From Flectonema sp. DT1601 (lineage: Eukaryota; Euglenozoa; Diplonemea; Diplonemida; Diplonemidae): 64,000 nucleotides of DNA. The notes beneath the pieces were generated by a model. It made no database searches. It had not been told where the DNA came from and worked only from the letters and a program-made list of their open reading frames with translations. The first letter of the stretch is position 1, and each line of letters starts with the position of its first letter. Below, in pieces: positions 33,358 to 43,746 of the stretch. The stretch is from NCBI GenBank assembly GCA_964019425.1, contig OZ025835.1, positions 310,001 through 374,000 of the forward strand, read 5' to 3'. The position numbers and the translations under genes were made by a program.

Positions 33358-33860
33358 TTTTCTGAAACCCACTCACCAACAGGCGCCTTGTTGCCCCCCT
33401 CCCCTGAAAAGAGAGTCGGAATTTATGTTTTTTCTTTCTTTAAAATAGATGGTACCTCTATGTGAGGTTCTGTACATAGAGTGACTGGTATCTATGGTGA
33501 TTTACCTTTTGTTCACTAAAACAGAACTTGAATTGCTGTTTTTATTGCAGCACTCCGTTTAAAAAAAAACAAAAATAAATAAAAAAAACGGACACCGTTC
33601 AAGGAAGGCTACAACATAATAACAACAACAAAAAAAAAAAAACAACAGAAAAAAAAACGAAAGAACGAAAGAAAGTATCAAAGTACAAAGCAGTTAAAAA
33701 AAACGAAAAAAGGAAAAAAAAAACTGAGAAAAAATGGTACAAAAGGTAACCAGCGCAGGAATTGCTGTCTAAGCAAACAACTACAATAAGATAACAGTTG
33801 TAAATAGGTACAAAGGATCTATGAAACAAAAAATAACGGCATATTATTAAAAACGCTGTC
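32753..33860. other. Intergenic, homopolymer-rich; TTLL 3' region
   Basis: Long runs include A at 32818-32845, T at 33152-33172, A at 33261-33283 and T at 33327-33356. Frames on both strands are low-complexity only. The part next to 33861 is presumably the TTLL 3' UTR. No RNA gene recognised. Confidence 0.5.
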
Positions 33861-35516
33861 TTACACACGAGCTGTCTTAGTCGGTGCTGGCAACCCTCTG
33901 CTGCGACGAATATCCGCAGCTGTTGTTGGCCTTCGTAATGACGAATATCCTCCACACCTCCTCAGAATGTTAAGTGTCACTGAAGATGATGGTGAAGATA
34001 CCGAACTAGCATTTGCATAGGGTTGCGATAATGCAGAACGTTCCTTTATCGATGCAACTAACTGAGCGTAGGCTGCAGCTTTTCTTTCACACGGAGGAGG
34101 ATAGATTCGGTGAAACCGCTCACATGAAGCAGATTCATGAGCGTCCTTCTTTATGGCAAACTGACGGGCATTTTCTTGACGCATAGCCTTCGTACGGGGA
34201 GTTGCTGAAGGGTGTGACTGCATTCTTGGAGGAGTTGGAGAGGAACCAGGAAGGTCACCGACACCGAGAAGCATTAAAGACTCCTCAACGACACTCGACT
34301 TGATAGCAAAATCAAATGAAGAATTACAGGTCAACGAAGGTGCATGGTTTACTTCAAGTATCCATGGCTGTAAGTTTGCGTCCACGAGTACGTCAAACCC
34401 GAGGATTTCGAAGCACGATGCCCCGACATCCGAACTGTCCGGAAAAGCAGTTTTATAACAATAACGCAAGTGATCTTCAACCGATAAAAGGGTTTTGACT
34501 ACTATGTCGGAGATACTTCCCCAAAATACATCAGATTTCAATCCCTTTTTAGTTTCTAAATAGTCCAACAACCACGCAAAGCTTCGTTTACAACCTTGCT
34601 CTTCTCCATCAACAGATTCTACGTTGTTGGTGTATTTCTTTGATTTCTTATGAATGGCGTAGTTTGTCAGGTGAACAAAAGTATTTTCCGCATTCTTAGT
34701 GTCAGGGGGGCTATACTTTTCGGTACACATTCTAATAAAACCATCTTTATATAAGTATACCTTCAAGGGATTGACTGAAAGTACCAAAGCGTAGATTCTC
34801 ATGTCCCACTTAAGACCATCAATCAGTAGTGGATTTGCAACATAACTCTGAACGACTGTATTTTCGAACGAATCACGCTTTGGATTTTGAGTTAGATAAA
34901 TTCCTTTACCTGAACAACCACTATCAGGCTTTACGATATACCATGATTGATCAGTTTGACGTGCCTTTGATGTTCTTTGAAGGAAATCATCATAACTTAA
35001 GTATGTTGCTGGTACAAAGTGATACGCCTTCGGATGAAGTCTTTTCATTTTATTAAGAAGTCGACCTCCGTCAACCTTTCTACATAATAAAGTCATTCCA
35101 GGAAAGTGATTTATGTGACAATTTGGAGGAAGTCTATTTATCCTATCAATTGATACTGATGTGTCTATCCAAACAATATTTGCTGCTCCTGTTTCTGGAG
35201 CTGCTTCTTCCCATCCCAATCTAGCTGCTGCTAGTCTAACAACATTGTATCGAGATCCTGAGGTATCGATATAAACAGGTTTTCGTTTCGATCTATTTCC
35301 TCTTAGTATTGCTGTCGTGGCTGGTGGTGATGTCGCTAATATCTTACACGAACCTCTTGAGAAATTCTGTTTCTTTCTAGGATCTTCTCTTAGTCTCCCT
35401 GTCAACACAGCATAAAACTCATCAACGTGGACATGTTGCCCCCTTGATTTCTGCACAATTTTTGAGCAGAGTTCTTCGCACTGCTTCTTATCCGGACGTT
35501 GACTCACAGGTCGCAT
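33861..35516 (-). CDS. Tubulin-tyrosine-ligase-like (TTLL) polyglutamylase/glycylase family
   Basis: 551 aa from the ATG at 35516 (MRPVSQRPDKK). The frame is open to 35573 but crosses a strong acceptor, CTTCTTTCAG, 10 nt before this ATG. TTLL enzymes add glutamate, glycine or tyrosine to tubulin tails using ATP. The ATP-grasp core is clear: NHFPGMTLLCRK, SWYIVKPDSGCSGKGIYL (nucleotide loop), VVQSYVANPLLIDGLKWDMRIYAL, FVHLTNYAIHKKS, and the metal-binding FDVLVDANLQPWILEVNHAPSL. That run is typical of polyglutamylating TTLLs (TTLL4/5/6-like), though substrate type cannot be set by eye. The C-terminal 150 residues are basic and Ser/Pro-rich, as in TTLLs that use an extra tubulin-binding region. 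It implies axonemal or cytoplasmic microtubule modification. Confidence 0.92.
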   Translation of the reverse strand: MRPVSQRPDKKQCEELCSKIVQKSRGQHVHVDEFYAVLTGRLREDPRKKQNFSRGSCKILATSPPATTAILRGNRSKRKPVYIDTSGSRYNVVRLAAARLGWEEAAPETGAANIVWIDTSVSIDRINRLPPNCHINHFPGMTLLCRKVDGGRLLNKMKRLHPKAYHFVPATYLSYDDFLQRTSKARQTDQSWYIVKPDSGCSGKGIYLTQNPKRDSFENTVVQSYVANPLLIDGLKWDMRIYALVLSVNPLKVYLYKDGFIRMCTEKYSPPDTKNAENTFVHLTNYAIHKKSKKYTNNVESVDGEEQGCKRSFAWLLDYLETKKGLKSDVFWGSISDIVVKTLLSVEDHLRYCYKTAFPDSSDVGASCFEILGFDVLVDANLQPWILEVNHAPSLTCNSSFDFAIKSSVVEESLMLLGVGDLPGSSPTPPRMQSHPSATPRTKAMRQENARQFAIKKDAHESASCERFHRIYPPPCERKAAAYAQLVASIKERSALSQPYANASSVSSPSSSVTLNILRRCGGYSSLRRPTTAADIRRSRGLPAPTKTARV

Positions 35517-36578
35517 TATGTGTTCTCTGAAAGAAGGATCGCAATAAGAAGTCAGAACTACTACAAACCACAATAAGAAAGTACATTGCCTCTAAATCTC
35601 ATGTACTGTAAATCGTTATCACTAAGCTAATAATGGCATCCTGCACTTTAAATATAGGGACTTTCCCCGTGTGCCTGCAGATAATTCTACAAGCCCAACG
35701 AGAAAGAAACCATACCTTCAAACACTTCGCCTTCGTGTATCACGGGTTCAACAGTGAACACTGTCGTCATTAACGACAGCCGCCTTGGCATCTCTCTCGA
35801 TTAATATAGTAGTAGTAAAATTGATAATACTTTCAAAAGATTAAAGGTAATATTGACCAACGTGGTGCACCTTCCACAAGTATTCAGTAATAGCGGAGAG
35901 GGCCTAAAAGGCCGACTTTTGCTTTACAAGATTTCCTGTTGTGAATCTCGCAGGTTTTTGACCCTAACTAATCCAACTAATCAGATTGAGAGGAACACGA
36001 ACTCTGCTTCCTTTTGAAAATTAGTAGTTTCCGTAATTCTCGCACAGTCTTGCTTCCAAATACACAAATTATGTTGTGATTCGGTGATCTGACTCGCTTG
36101 GTTGAAGGATGCTTTTCTGTTGCCTTCGTAGTGTGTCTTCCTTACTTACAAACCTTACTATAGGAGAGCTAAAGGCTGACTTGTTGCAAGACAACATCGA
36201 GATGCACCATTAGTAGTAGTGGTGTCCCAAAAAGTCTACCAGGAGATTGGAAGTCTTCCTGTGAAAATCTCGCACAGTCTTGCTTCCAAATACACAAATT
36301 ATGTTGTGATTCGGTGATCTGACTCGCTTGATAAATCTCGTAGACACACACAGCCTTGTATGGGTTTTGATTTTTTAAGAAATTATATCGGACGCACCTA
36401 CTGCAAAACTATTTGATGTACACCTGAGTAAAAGAAAGAACATAATGTAGACAGCAAAATAATATGAAAATTCCTCAAAATCAGAGTCACAAATAACAAT
36501 CTGTAAAGAAAGTCATAAAAGAACAATCACTTGCATAAGTATGAGGTTATCAATTGAGTGTAAATGTTGATGTAACAT
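35517..36578. other. Intergenic region with a perfect 63-bp direct repeat
   Basis: Sits upstream of TTLL and downstream of the 666-aa gene. Apart from the repeat pair at 36038-36100 and 36268-36330 I see no frame or RNA gene. The TTLL leader acceptor (AG at 35527-35528, read on the minus strand) is at its left edge. Confidence 0.5.
36038..36330. repeat. Perfect 63-bp direct repeat, 230 bp apart
   Basis: Copies at 36038-36100 and 36268-36330 are identical by eye, starting TCTCGCACAGTCTTGC and ending GATCTGACTCGCTTG. Flanks differ. Both lie in the non-coding gap upstream of TTLL. Confidence 0.9.
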
Positions 36579-38649
36579 CTATTCATCATCATCAGCATCC
36601 TCGATAACAATGACATCTTCTTTAGCAGGTGTTGGTACGATTGATATAAAGTCGTCAACTTGTGGTGACGTCGGACGTACTGGTTCGTCATCTCCACCAA
36701 ATAAACTAATTCTGTTATCAGCAGGTGGGTAGAACTCACTTGATGATAAGCTTTCATCTTCATCAGGTGGTTTCACTCTCGAAACTTGTTTTCGTTCTTC
36801 ATTATCACCACAAACTAACTTTCCATCAAAAGTACTTGCTGCGATAGCTTCATTGAACACCCTACTGATACGAATACCTGAACGCTCTGGATTTGATGAG
36901 ATGCTTCCTTTAAAGCGTTTTACCGCTTGAGTGACAATCTCAGCAGTGCGAATCTCTTTAGCTGTGGCAGCTGTTGTTCTGACGAACAGCCTTTTCCCCG
37001 CTAAGTATAATAAAGTGAAGCCAACCTGATTACATAACATATCTTGAATCATACACCAAACTGACAACATTAAGAGTGCTCCTAAGTGTCGTTCTGTGTA
37101 AAGTTGTACACGTAAAGACAACAATACCACCGATCCCACAACAACAATCACACTAATTAAATAACTCGCTTGTGATAATCTTGCGAAGTTAATAATGTGT
37201 AGGTTTATTGGTCCAAGATGATTTTCAGATACGGTGTTTGAATGTTCTTGAAAACAATTATTCTCAACGTCATCAGCACAAAGATAAACCGCTTGATGAA
37301 CCCTCTTAAAGTGACATTTTGAAAATGAAATCGCGTACGAACTGCAAGCATCAACACCATACATTGCTTCTTCAAATGATAAGCCATGCAAATGAATAAA
37401 TCGACAATTCTCAAGGTGGACTACAGCGTTTCTGTGCATGCCTCTACTTTTGAAAAACACCGTCCCAGGACGTTCAGCAAATAGTGTAACTGGAAAGTAA
37501 TAACTCCCAGTGATATCTGATAATTTCATTGCCGGATACGTCCCTGGAAGAAAGCAAACTTTACAATCTTTGTTAAGAAACTTCAGTGCTGGTTGTAAAC
37601 CAATAAACGGACTAGTCAAGGAACCAGTTCCCTTAAAGTTCCATATTTCACCTAAAGCACAAAGAGACTTGAATGGAGATCGTTGAGGTTCCAGTTGACT
37701 TGATACGTAGAGAGATCCTCCAACTCGGTACTCAGGTGCTAATTTCCAATTAATTAAATACACTAAATATTGATTTATTTTGTATGGTTGTTTCACGGGT
37801 GCGAGGCGAAAAGGTAATTTTTCTTCCGGAACTGAAATGGGAGTTTCAGGTTTTAGATAGCTGCGTTCTTGATCAGCAGTCCACTCAGACCATTCTTCAG
37901 GAGTGAGTGCAGCATCTGATAACTGAACACCAGGTACGCGAGCAAGTACACAACAGTAGTATCGAGTCATAAACCTTCCGAACATTGGATGCTTTGGTCT
38001 AAAGGGAGCGTCATTCGCAGTATCTGCCAGATGCTGTGAATTGTATCCAATAGGACTTACTACACTCGAAGTATTTAAGGTCACAAACGTACAAAGTTCT
38101 TGTGGAGCCCAACAGAATGTCTGACTCGCTTCCAACAGCTGTGGACCTCTCAAGTCATCTCGCAAGGCTCTCACCGCATCTTGCCATATCCAAACGTTTC
38201 CTTTACACATCATTGCAGGCCTGTCACCCTGACTATTTATTAAATCAAGTGGTAAATGAGTACCTATTATGGTACAAATTTCTTGCGCAGTAATAACGTT
38301 TTGTAAAAGTGACCTGTTTTTAACATGACGTGTTCGTTTGTCATTATAATAAGATACACACAAACAATAATGAGAATCTTCATACCTATAGATGTGTTCC
38401 TTATCCATACAGAGAAGACTTCCTGCGTAGTGTTCGACCCAAAGCCTTCCAATGATATTACGCTGAATAATTACTTCTATAATAGCGTGAGTAGTGGCCG
38501 GAGGATAAGACGCATTAAAAACAATAAACAAGTCTGGGTTGTCGGCTATCATTGCAAGTTGCATCAATGCTCCGGCCAATTGAAATTCATGCGTCGATAA
38601 GGCTCTGAGAGCAGTTGACCACAGAGGACTGACTTCTTCATCTGCATAT
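36579..38649 (-). CDS. Unknown membrane protein with beta-helix-like region, 5' exon(s) missing
   Basis: The frame has no ATG at its left end. It reads in phase up to an acceptor, AACACAACACAG, at 38650-38651, so at least one upstream exon is expected and was not found. About 690 aa are visible. Residues about 365-470 have the short-strand, Cys/His/Asn-rich rhythm of a right-handed beta helix (VVHLENCRFIHLHGLSF, YAISFSKCHFKRVHQAVYLC). Two hydrophobic helices follow (YLISVIVVVGSVVLLSL and LGALLMLSVWCMIQDMLC). The C-terminal 170 residues are charged, Ser/Pro-rich and end in an Asp/Glu tail (IEDADDDE). This suggests an ectodomain or lumenal domain, a membrane anchor and a disordered cytoplasmic tail. 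I do not recognise the family. Confidence 0.65.
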
Positions 38650-38768
38650 CTGTGTTGTGTTTTAATTATTTATTTGAGATTTTTCACAAACAAATTTTTT
38701 TTAAAAAAAAATTTTTTTAATTGTCAATTTCCTGACAGTTGATATATCAGTACATCCAAATCCAGATC

Positions 38769-39025
38769 ATGTCTCACGTAGAGGCCACTGTAGACAGTGA
38801 TGGGGGGAAAGTATGTCGTCATACAACAGGTCACAACACTGCTGTTCATATTACAGCAAACATAAAGGAAAAGGGTATCAACATAAAGAAGCACATCGCG
38901 TAAGCAATGAGGTGGATAAACTTGAAGTAACTATTAAAACCCCACAAGAGGGACAGTGTAAAACAAGCTAAGATAAAAAAAAGCTGCGTTTACTACTTTA
39001 CAGTTTAGAGGAAAATAAATCATAA
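38769..39025 (+). CDS. Candidate two-exon micro-protein, 50 aa
   Basis: Exon 1 38769-38899 starts MSHVEATVDSDGGKVC; a donor GTAAGC at 38900 and acceptor TTTACAG ending at 39003 join in phase 2 to exon 2 (39004-39025), which adds LEENKS and a stop. The intron would be 104 bp. Splice signals are good, but the protein is short, has no recognised relative, overlaps the end of the minus-strand receptor by six bases, and lies against the strand bias of the window. Chance is a real alternative. Confidence 0.22.
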
Positions 39026-42000
39026 AATGGGAAAAAAAATTCTATAAGAAGACGTTATAATTCGACCATCAAGGATAACTACAATATACAGTTGGTACGG
39101 AAAAAAAGAAACGCGAAAAAGTTGTACACACCGATTAATGAAAGACGTAGTAGCGCAATTATCTTTATTGTGAAGTGTAGACCAAAGACGTTTGACTGAT
39201 TGGATCGCGTTTGTGTATCGAGTTTGTGTTGTATCATGAAGAGGATCAAATGGGAATCTCGTACTCTCAAGTGTTTCATCATCTGATCGTATATCAGCAA
39301 GGATTAAAAGTGAGATCGCAGAGTGAATACGACGGCAATCAATTTCATGATGAGCAGCTCTCTCTAATTCCTCTCTTCGAAACATTAGCGACTTCCTAAC
39401 GCAATCTAACCCTTCAGTATATCCTCCAGGTTTTCGTAATGCATGACTGAACCTTTCCTCAGAACTATTGTTATAAATCTTTCTTGAAATCACACTAAAA
39501 GGAGACGCAGCAAACATCAAAGCTTGCAATAAGAATATCGCTGACGAGGCTATTGAAAGCATGGCCACGCTTTCCAGTCTAGATGAGAAGATGTCAAAAA
39601 CGGAATCAAAATCATCACACTGCTGAATCACCAATATATTGAAACAGAGAAGAGCACCAACATAAGACGCAGCTACCAAAATTCTCTGATGCAACCGGAA
39701 AGAAACATACGGATAAAACAACAATATCCAAGCATGAGCTGACCTGAGCGGTACTATCCACCAATGATGTTTTTGTCTTTGGGGAGCTGCTGCTTCTCCG
39801 AGATCAGCTGCGTTGGCTATGTCGTTGTTAAAAAACCAAAAATTATCTGATTCTAATGTGATGTCGCTGAGAATATCACTTCTGGTTTCCATTTCATTAG
39901 TTTGTTGTGTGACGTTTGATGCCATGTCTCGTACCTCTCTAATCCAGAGGTCGCTTTTTAATTCTTCCTCTGCCTTCGATTCTTTCCACATCGCATACGC
40001 CAACAATACCAATAAAATAAAAAATACCGATCCGATTACCCCAACACCGTGATATGTGTGATGAATATTTTTATCTTGCGTGAATCTTCTGAGGGAATCT
40101 TTTTCTTGCTGAAGTCTCCAAACTGGTTTTAGAAAAACCGTTTGAGGTAACAAGTCTGAACATTCACAGAGATATTCTTTTTTATATGTCCTCAGCTGAT
40201 TACTATACAACATTCTACTAACAGTACGGCATCCCCGCATGGATGATTCCGAGTCGTTGACATGTTCACCGCGAAAACATTCTTGAGAAGAAGTCCAAAA
40301 ATGCTGTAAATTCTGACACGGATAGCTATACTGCTGAGGATCGAAGAAGACGTTGACTCCGTTGGACAGAGCAAAATTAACATCGAGGACATCTTGTATG
40401 ATAGAAACAAGCATTGGATTTTCAGAAAATAACAAAACATACTCACCGTCTTCATCGAGCACATGCAATGTCGATCTCGATATGTTATTACTCATAGGAT
40501 AATCAGAAGCAATCATCACTAAGTCATCAAGCAGTTTATGGGAATCAACATTGTTAAGTTTAGCTATAAATTCAACACCTGATCCGCTGTACATCAATTT
40601 TTCTGAATCCAATTGAACTGTTAGTTCATGACGTGGCAGATACACTCCAATTTGAGGTTCCAATAAATATATAAAAGGATATAATGTATTTGAATTATTA
40701 TTTAATTGGTAACTGCTATTGTGATTTGAGGATATAAAGGTTGCGAAAACTGAATCTTTTTGTAATGAGCTCCAAAGTATGAAATGAGAATTAATTTCAG
40801 GAGGGTTTAGGCTGTAATAGCTATCGTCTATGTAGAAAATAGGAAAAACATTTTCTAAATTCTTTTTAAAAGATTCTATTGAAAAAACCTTATGTGAATA
40901 TGAGAACATATATTTTCCATCTGCGTGACGAAGTTTAAGATAAAATGAAAACGGATGTCCAAACGGAACTAATTGTTGCTCAAAATCAAAAAACAACGAC
41001 TCCACCGTATTAGCCATCAGCGTCAAGTAATTTCCAGTTTCAGAACGACTGTTAATCTCATTCGAAACCAACTGCGACAGCGCAATTGACACCAACGATT
41101 TAATCACCGAGACAGGATATCTATATGGATTGACATCAACTGAAACAGTTACTAAATTAACGAGGCTATGCATGAGTGAATTATCATTAAATACAACAGA
41201 CATCCAACATACCAACTCAACCTGTTTAATAAGACTAAACACGAATGGTGACGGAAGATTAGAATAACCCTCCGTCTCTACTAATAACATCATTCCTGTG
41301 ATCGTCTCTCTGATTAAAGTTTTATTTTGAGATAGAACTGCTTTTCCTATATCAACTACTCCCTCGACTAAACTACTACTTTGGTTTACAACCATATCCT
41401 CATTACTTATAATTACTGTCGCATTAATAGGTAAGCAATCTTCATCATAAAAACCATCTGATATGCAGATTTTAAGTTTTTTATCTGAAAATCCATTTTG
41501 AGCATTTCCACTACTCTGGTAGTAACTCCCAGTATTGATTATCGCCATACATGCAAGATTGTTTATTGACTCTGGGATTACGCTTTCATACACTGCTATA
41601 TTCGTAGTGTAGTCGTATATCGTAAAGATGTGTAACTGTTCAGTAAATGTTTGCTGACAAAATGTATTGTTGTGAAGATGGCCTCCAATTAAAATGTTTG
41701 TTGTTTTCCAGATATCGGGATATACAGGATTGGGCATTACTTTGATGTGAATGGCTGAAATATATTTCGTGTGGTCGGGAATTGATTCATTCTGAAGTGT
41801 TATGGTGTAGACTTTCCCTGGTGAGAGAGATGGAGGTAGCCAAATAGAGTTTGTATTTTTTAAATAAGATATTCGATCATCACCTTCCACCAAGTTTATA
41901 TCAACAGAGCTCCAAACAAAATTTTTAACGTTCAATTCTCGAAGTAATTCATTCAGGATTGAACCATTTTGAATCAATGTCAAAAAATATCCCAAACCTG

Positions 42001-43495
42001 AATACGCAGGTACAGTCGGCACGACTATAAGCGACTGCTGACTCGAATCCAACTGCGGTATTATCTTAGAATCTCTAACAACAGGACAGATTATTTCCAT
42101 CTCACTCGCACTCGCATCAAATGCTAATGAAGTTGTACAATTAAATAACAATTCGGATGATGTTATATTTTCAGTGTGCGATGATGCAATAAAATAAAAT
42201 GGTTTACTTCTTAAAGAACACTTCTTTGAATAACTGTCATAAGCCCACGCAAAGCAATTCGCTGACTGTCTAACACATCGTTGATTACACCACAGAGGAG
42301 AGTGTTCAAGAGAATAATTAAACTCTGCTGCAAAGACAGATGTACGATATCGGAATGACGAGCTACATGATGAGTCGCTCTTAGCAAGAGAGCAGCAGTA
42401 GTTGTCGCGAACTTTTCCATCAGTGATCGGACAGTCCAACACGTTTGTTGCATACGAACAAATACCGACACTGTCATCACCACTACACTGGCAATATGTC
42501 AACTGGTTGCTGTCATCAGTCGTAACACACTCAGCATCTGTGATACATTTTTTTACTACTTCACACGTATGCGGAACACTAGTCGTACTCTCGTAGCTGC
42601 CTTCTTTGCAAAGGTCTGGTCCGTAGCCATTTTCAACTTGCATCCCTTCGCCAATACTTTTTAAATATTCACAATGTCCAAAATTACATCGTCTTCCAAC
42701 TCCACAAACCCTATCGTTTGTACACGTCGAAGGAATCTTTTTGCACTGAGACCTACGAGGGTTTGTTACGTTACAGAACAAGTAGCTTGGGTCACAACCC
42801 CCTGCAGTACCAAAAATTTGATTAGTTGTACAGGTATCTAATTCTTTTAAATAACGACATCGTGATCCCAGACATGAGAATTGTGAAGCGCATTTATGAA
42901 ACTGATCACAGAGTTCTTCTTTCTGTTGATTTACTTTAACACAAAACTCACCAGAGCAAATATGACCATCTTCACATATCTCAGACGGTTTACACGGAGA
43001 AGAACGAGGTAGTACTGGTGCACATATTGCTAGCTGAGTGTCTATTACTTTACACCAGTTTGACATGCATGAGATGTGGTACTTGCAAGCTGCTCCATCC
43101 GGTCTTTTTGGAAGACAAATTCCATAAGGACTTTCTTCTAATTTCGTTTCATTGATACTTATGTGAATAACAGTTGTTTCTGTCCAACAATATTTACCAT
43201 CTGAGCATTGAGAATCTACCGGTTGAGGTATGTCGTCAGAGTTTGGTCTTAACCAACAATCACCACCTTCTTGAACTTGACCAGCTGCTTGGCATCTCAG
43301 ATTGTTATATCCAGGGAAGAGCCAGCATTGTCTTTTCATGTCACCATTCATTAGGTTGTTTTGACATCGTATTCGTTCGTTGCATAATTCTCCTTCTGGG
43401 ACAAATCGAATGACTTCAATGGAAGACGAAATCCTAGGGCAAACTGGAGCATACTTAACACATAAAGTTATTATAATCCCAATCAAGATAGCCAT
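39020..43495 (-). CDS. Polycystin-1-like Cys-rich receptor (GPS-like motif, C-terminal membrane spans)
   Basis: 1,491 aa. Residues 1-15 are a signal peptide (MAILIGIIITLCVKY). Residues 20-370 carry many cysteines in EGF/dickkopf-like spacing (CNERIRCQNN, CSDGKYCW, CEDGHICSGEFC, CGVGRRCNFGHC). Residues 380-460 look like a PAN/apple module (CNQRCVRQSANCFAWAYDSYSKKC). A long Ser/Asn-rich ectodomain similar in plan to REJ/GAIN regions ends near residue 1090-1130 in a GPS-like segment (CQNLQHFWTSSQEC...YLCECSDLLPQTVFL). Then come a TM helix near 1150 (GSVFFILLVLLAYAMW) and two more near 1278 and 1318. The sequence before the second, HAWILLFYPYVSFRLHQR, fits the segment after the first TM of PKD1 proteins. 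No PLAT or channel domain follows, so the frame may be spliced further or the protein is short. A donor/acceptor pair near 39136/39083 could change the last residues. Confidence 0.72.
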   Translation of the reverse strand: MAILIGIIITLCVKYAPVCPRISSSIEVIRFVPEGELCNERIRCQNNLMNGDMKRQCWLFPGYNNLRCQAAGQVQEGGDCWLRPNSDDIPQPVDSQCSDGKYCWTETTVIHISINETKLEESPYGICLPKRPDGAACKYHISCMSNWCKVIDTQLAICAPVLPRSSPCKPSEICEDGHICSGEFCVKVNQQKEELCDQFHKCASQFSCLGSRCRYLKELDTCTTNQIFGTAGGCDPSYLFCNVTNPRRSQCKKIPSTCTNDRVCGVGRRCNFGHCEYLKSIGEGMQVENGYGPDLCKEGSYESTTSVPHTCEVVKKCITDAECVTTDDSNQLTYCQCSGDDSVGICSYATNVLDCPITDGKVRDNYCCSLAKSDSSCSSSFRYRTSVFAAEFNYSLEHSPLWCNQRCVRQSANCFAWAYDSYSKKCSLRSKPFYFIASSHTENITSSELLFNCTTSLAFDASASEMEIICPVVRDSKIIPQLDSSQQSLIVVPTVPAYSGLGYFLTLIQNGSILNELLRELNVKNFVWSSVDINLVEGDDRISYLKNTNSIWLPPSLSPGKVYTITLQNESIPDHTKYISAIHIKVMPNPVYPDIWKTTNILIGGHLHNNTFCQQTFTEQLHIFTIYDYTTNIAVYESVIPESINNLACMAIINTGSYYQSSGNAQNGFSDKKLKICISDGFYDEDCLPINATVIISNEDMVVNQSSSLVEGVVDIGKAVLSQNKTLIRETITGMMLLVETEGYSNLPSPFVFSLIKQVELVCWMSVVFNDNSLMHSLVNLVTVSVDVNPYRYPVSVIKSLVSIALSQLVSNEINSRSETGNYLTLMANTVESLFFDFEQQLVPFGHPFSFYLKLRHADGKYMFSYSHKVFSIESFKKNLENVFPIFYIDDSYYSLNPPEINSHFILWSSLQKDSVFATFISSNHNSSYQLNNNSNTLYPFIYLLEPQIGVYLPRHELTVQLDSEKLMYSGSGVEFIAKLNNVDSHKLLDDLVMIASDYPMSNNISRSTLHVLDEDGEYVLLFSENPMLVSIIQDVLDVNFALSNGVNVFFDPQQYSYPCQNLQHFWTSSQECFRGEHVNDSESSMRGCRTVSRMLYSNQLRTYKKEYLCECSDLLPQTVFLKPVWRLQQEKDSLRRFTQDKNIHHTYHGVGVIGSVFFILLVLLAYAMWKESKAEEELKSDLWIREVRDMASNVTQQTNEMETRSDILSDITLESDNFWFFNNDIANAADLGEAAAPQRQKHHWWIVPLRSAHAWILLFYPYVSFRLHQRILVAASYVGALLCFNILVIQQCDDFDSVFDIFSSRLESVAMLSIASSAIFLLQALMFAASPFSVISRKIYNNSSEERFSHALRKPGGYTEGLDCVRKSLMFRREELERAAHHEIDCRRIHSAISLLILADIRSDDETLESTRFPFDPLHDTTQTRYTNAIQSVKRLWSTLHNKDNCATTSFINRCVQLFRVSFFPYQLYIVVILDGRIITSSYRIFFPIL

Positions 43496-43629
43496 TACAT
43501 GTCTGTATGTATTTACTGTAGTAAAAAAAGGGGTTTATATTGTTTAATTTTAATACATAAATTACGAAAAACATCAAAATAATAAACAACGTTACAGGAA
43601 ATGGGATAGCAATTTTTTTTTTTTTTTTT
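41703..43629. repeat. Duplicated segment S, copy within the full-length receptor
   Basis: 1,927 bp covering the receptor's first 598 codons, 118 bp upstream of the ATG and a 17-T run (43613-43629). It matches 47531-49457 at a constant offset of 5,828 with no difference seen by eye, including the T-run length. Retroelement 2 starts at the very next base (43630). Confidence 0.92.
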
Positions 43630-43737
43630 GCATTTAACAAGTATTGTAAGAACGAAAAAGAATGTTGGCAGCACACGTAAACCTCCTTTAGCTTTATCAG
43701 TTTAAGTCGGTTCACGGTTTCGTGCACAAACAAAAAA
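43630..43737 (+). repeat. Element 2 left repeat A1
   Basis: 108 bp from GCATTTAACAAGTATTG to CGTGCACAAACAAAAAA, nine bases before the gag ATG. The last 23 or so bases recur just before B1, giving the overlap typical of split direct repeats. A diverged copy joined to B stands alone at 52342-52512. Confidence 0.9.
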
Positions 43738-43746
43738 ACTCACAAA

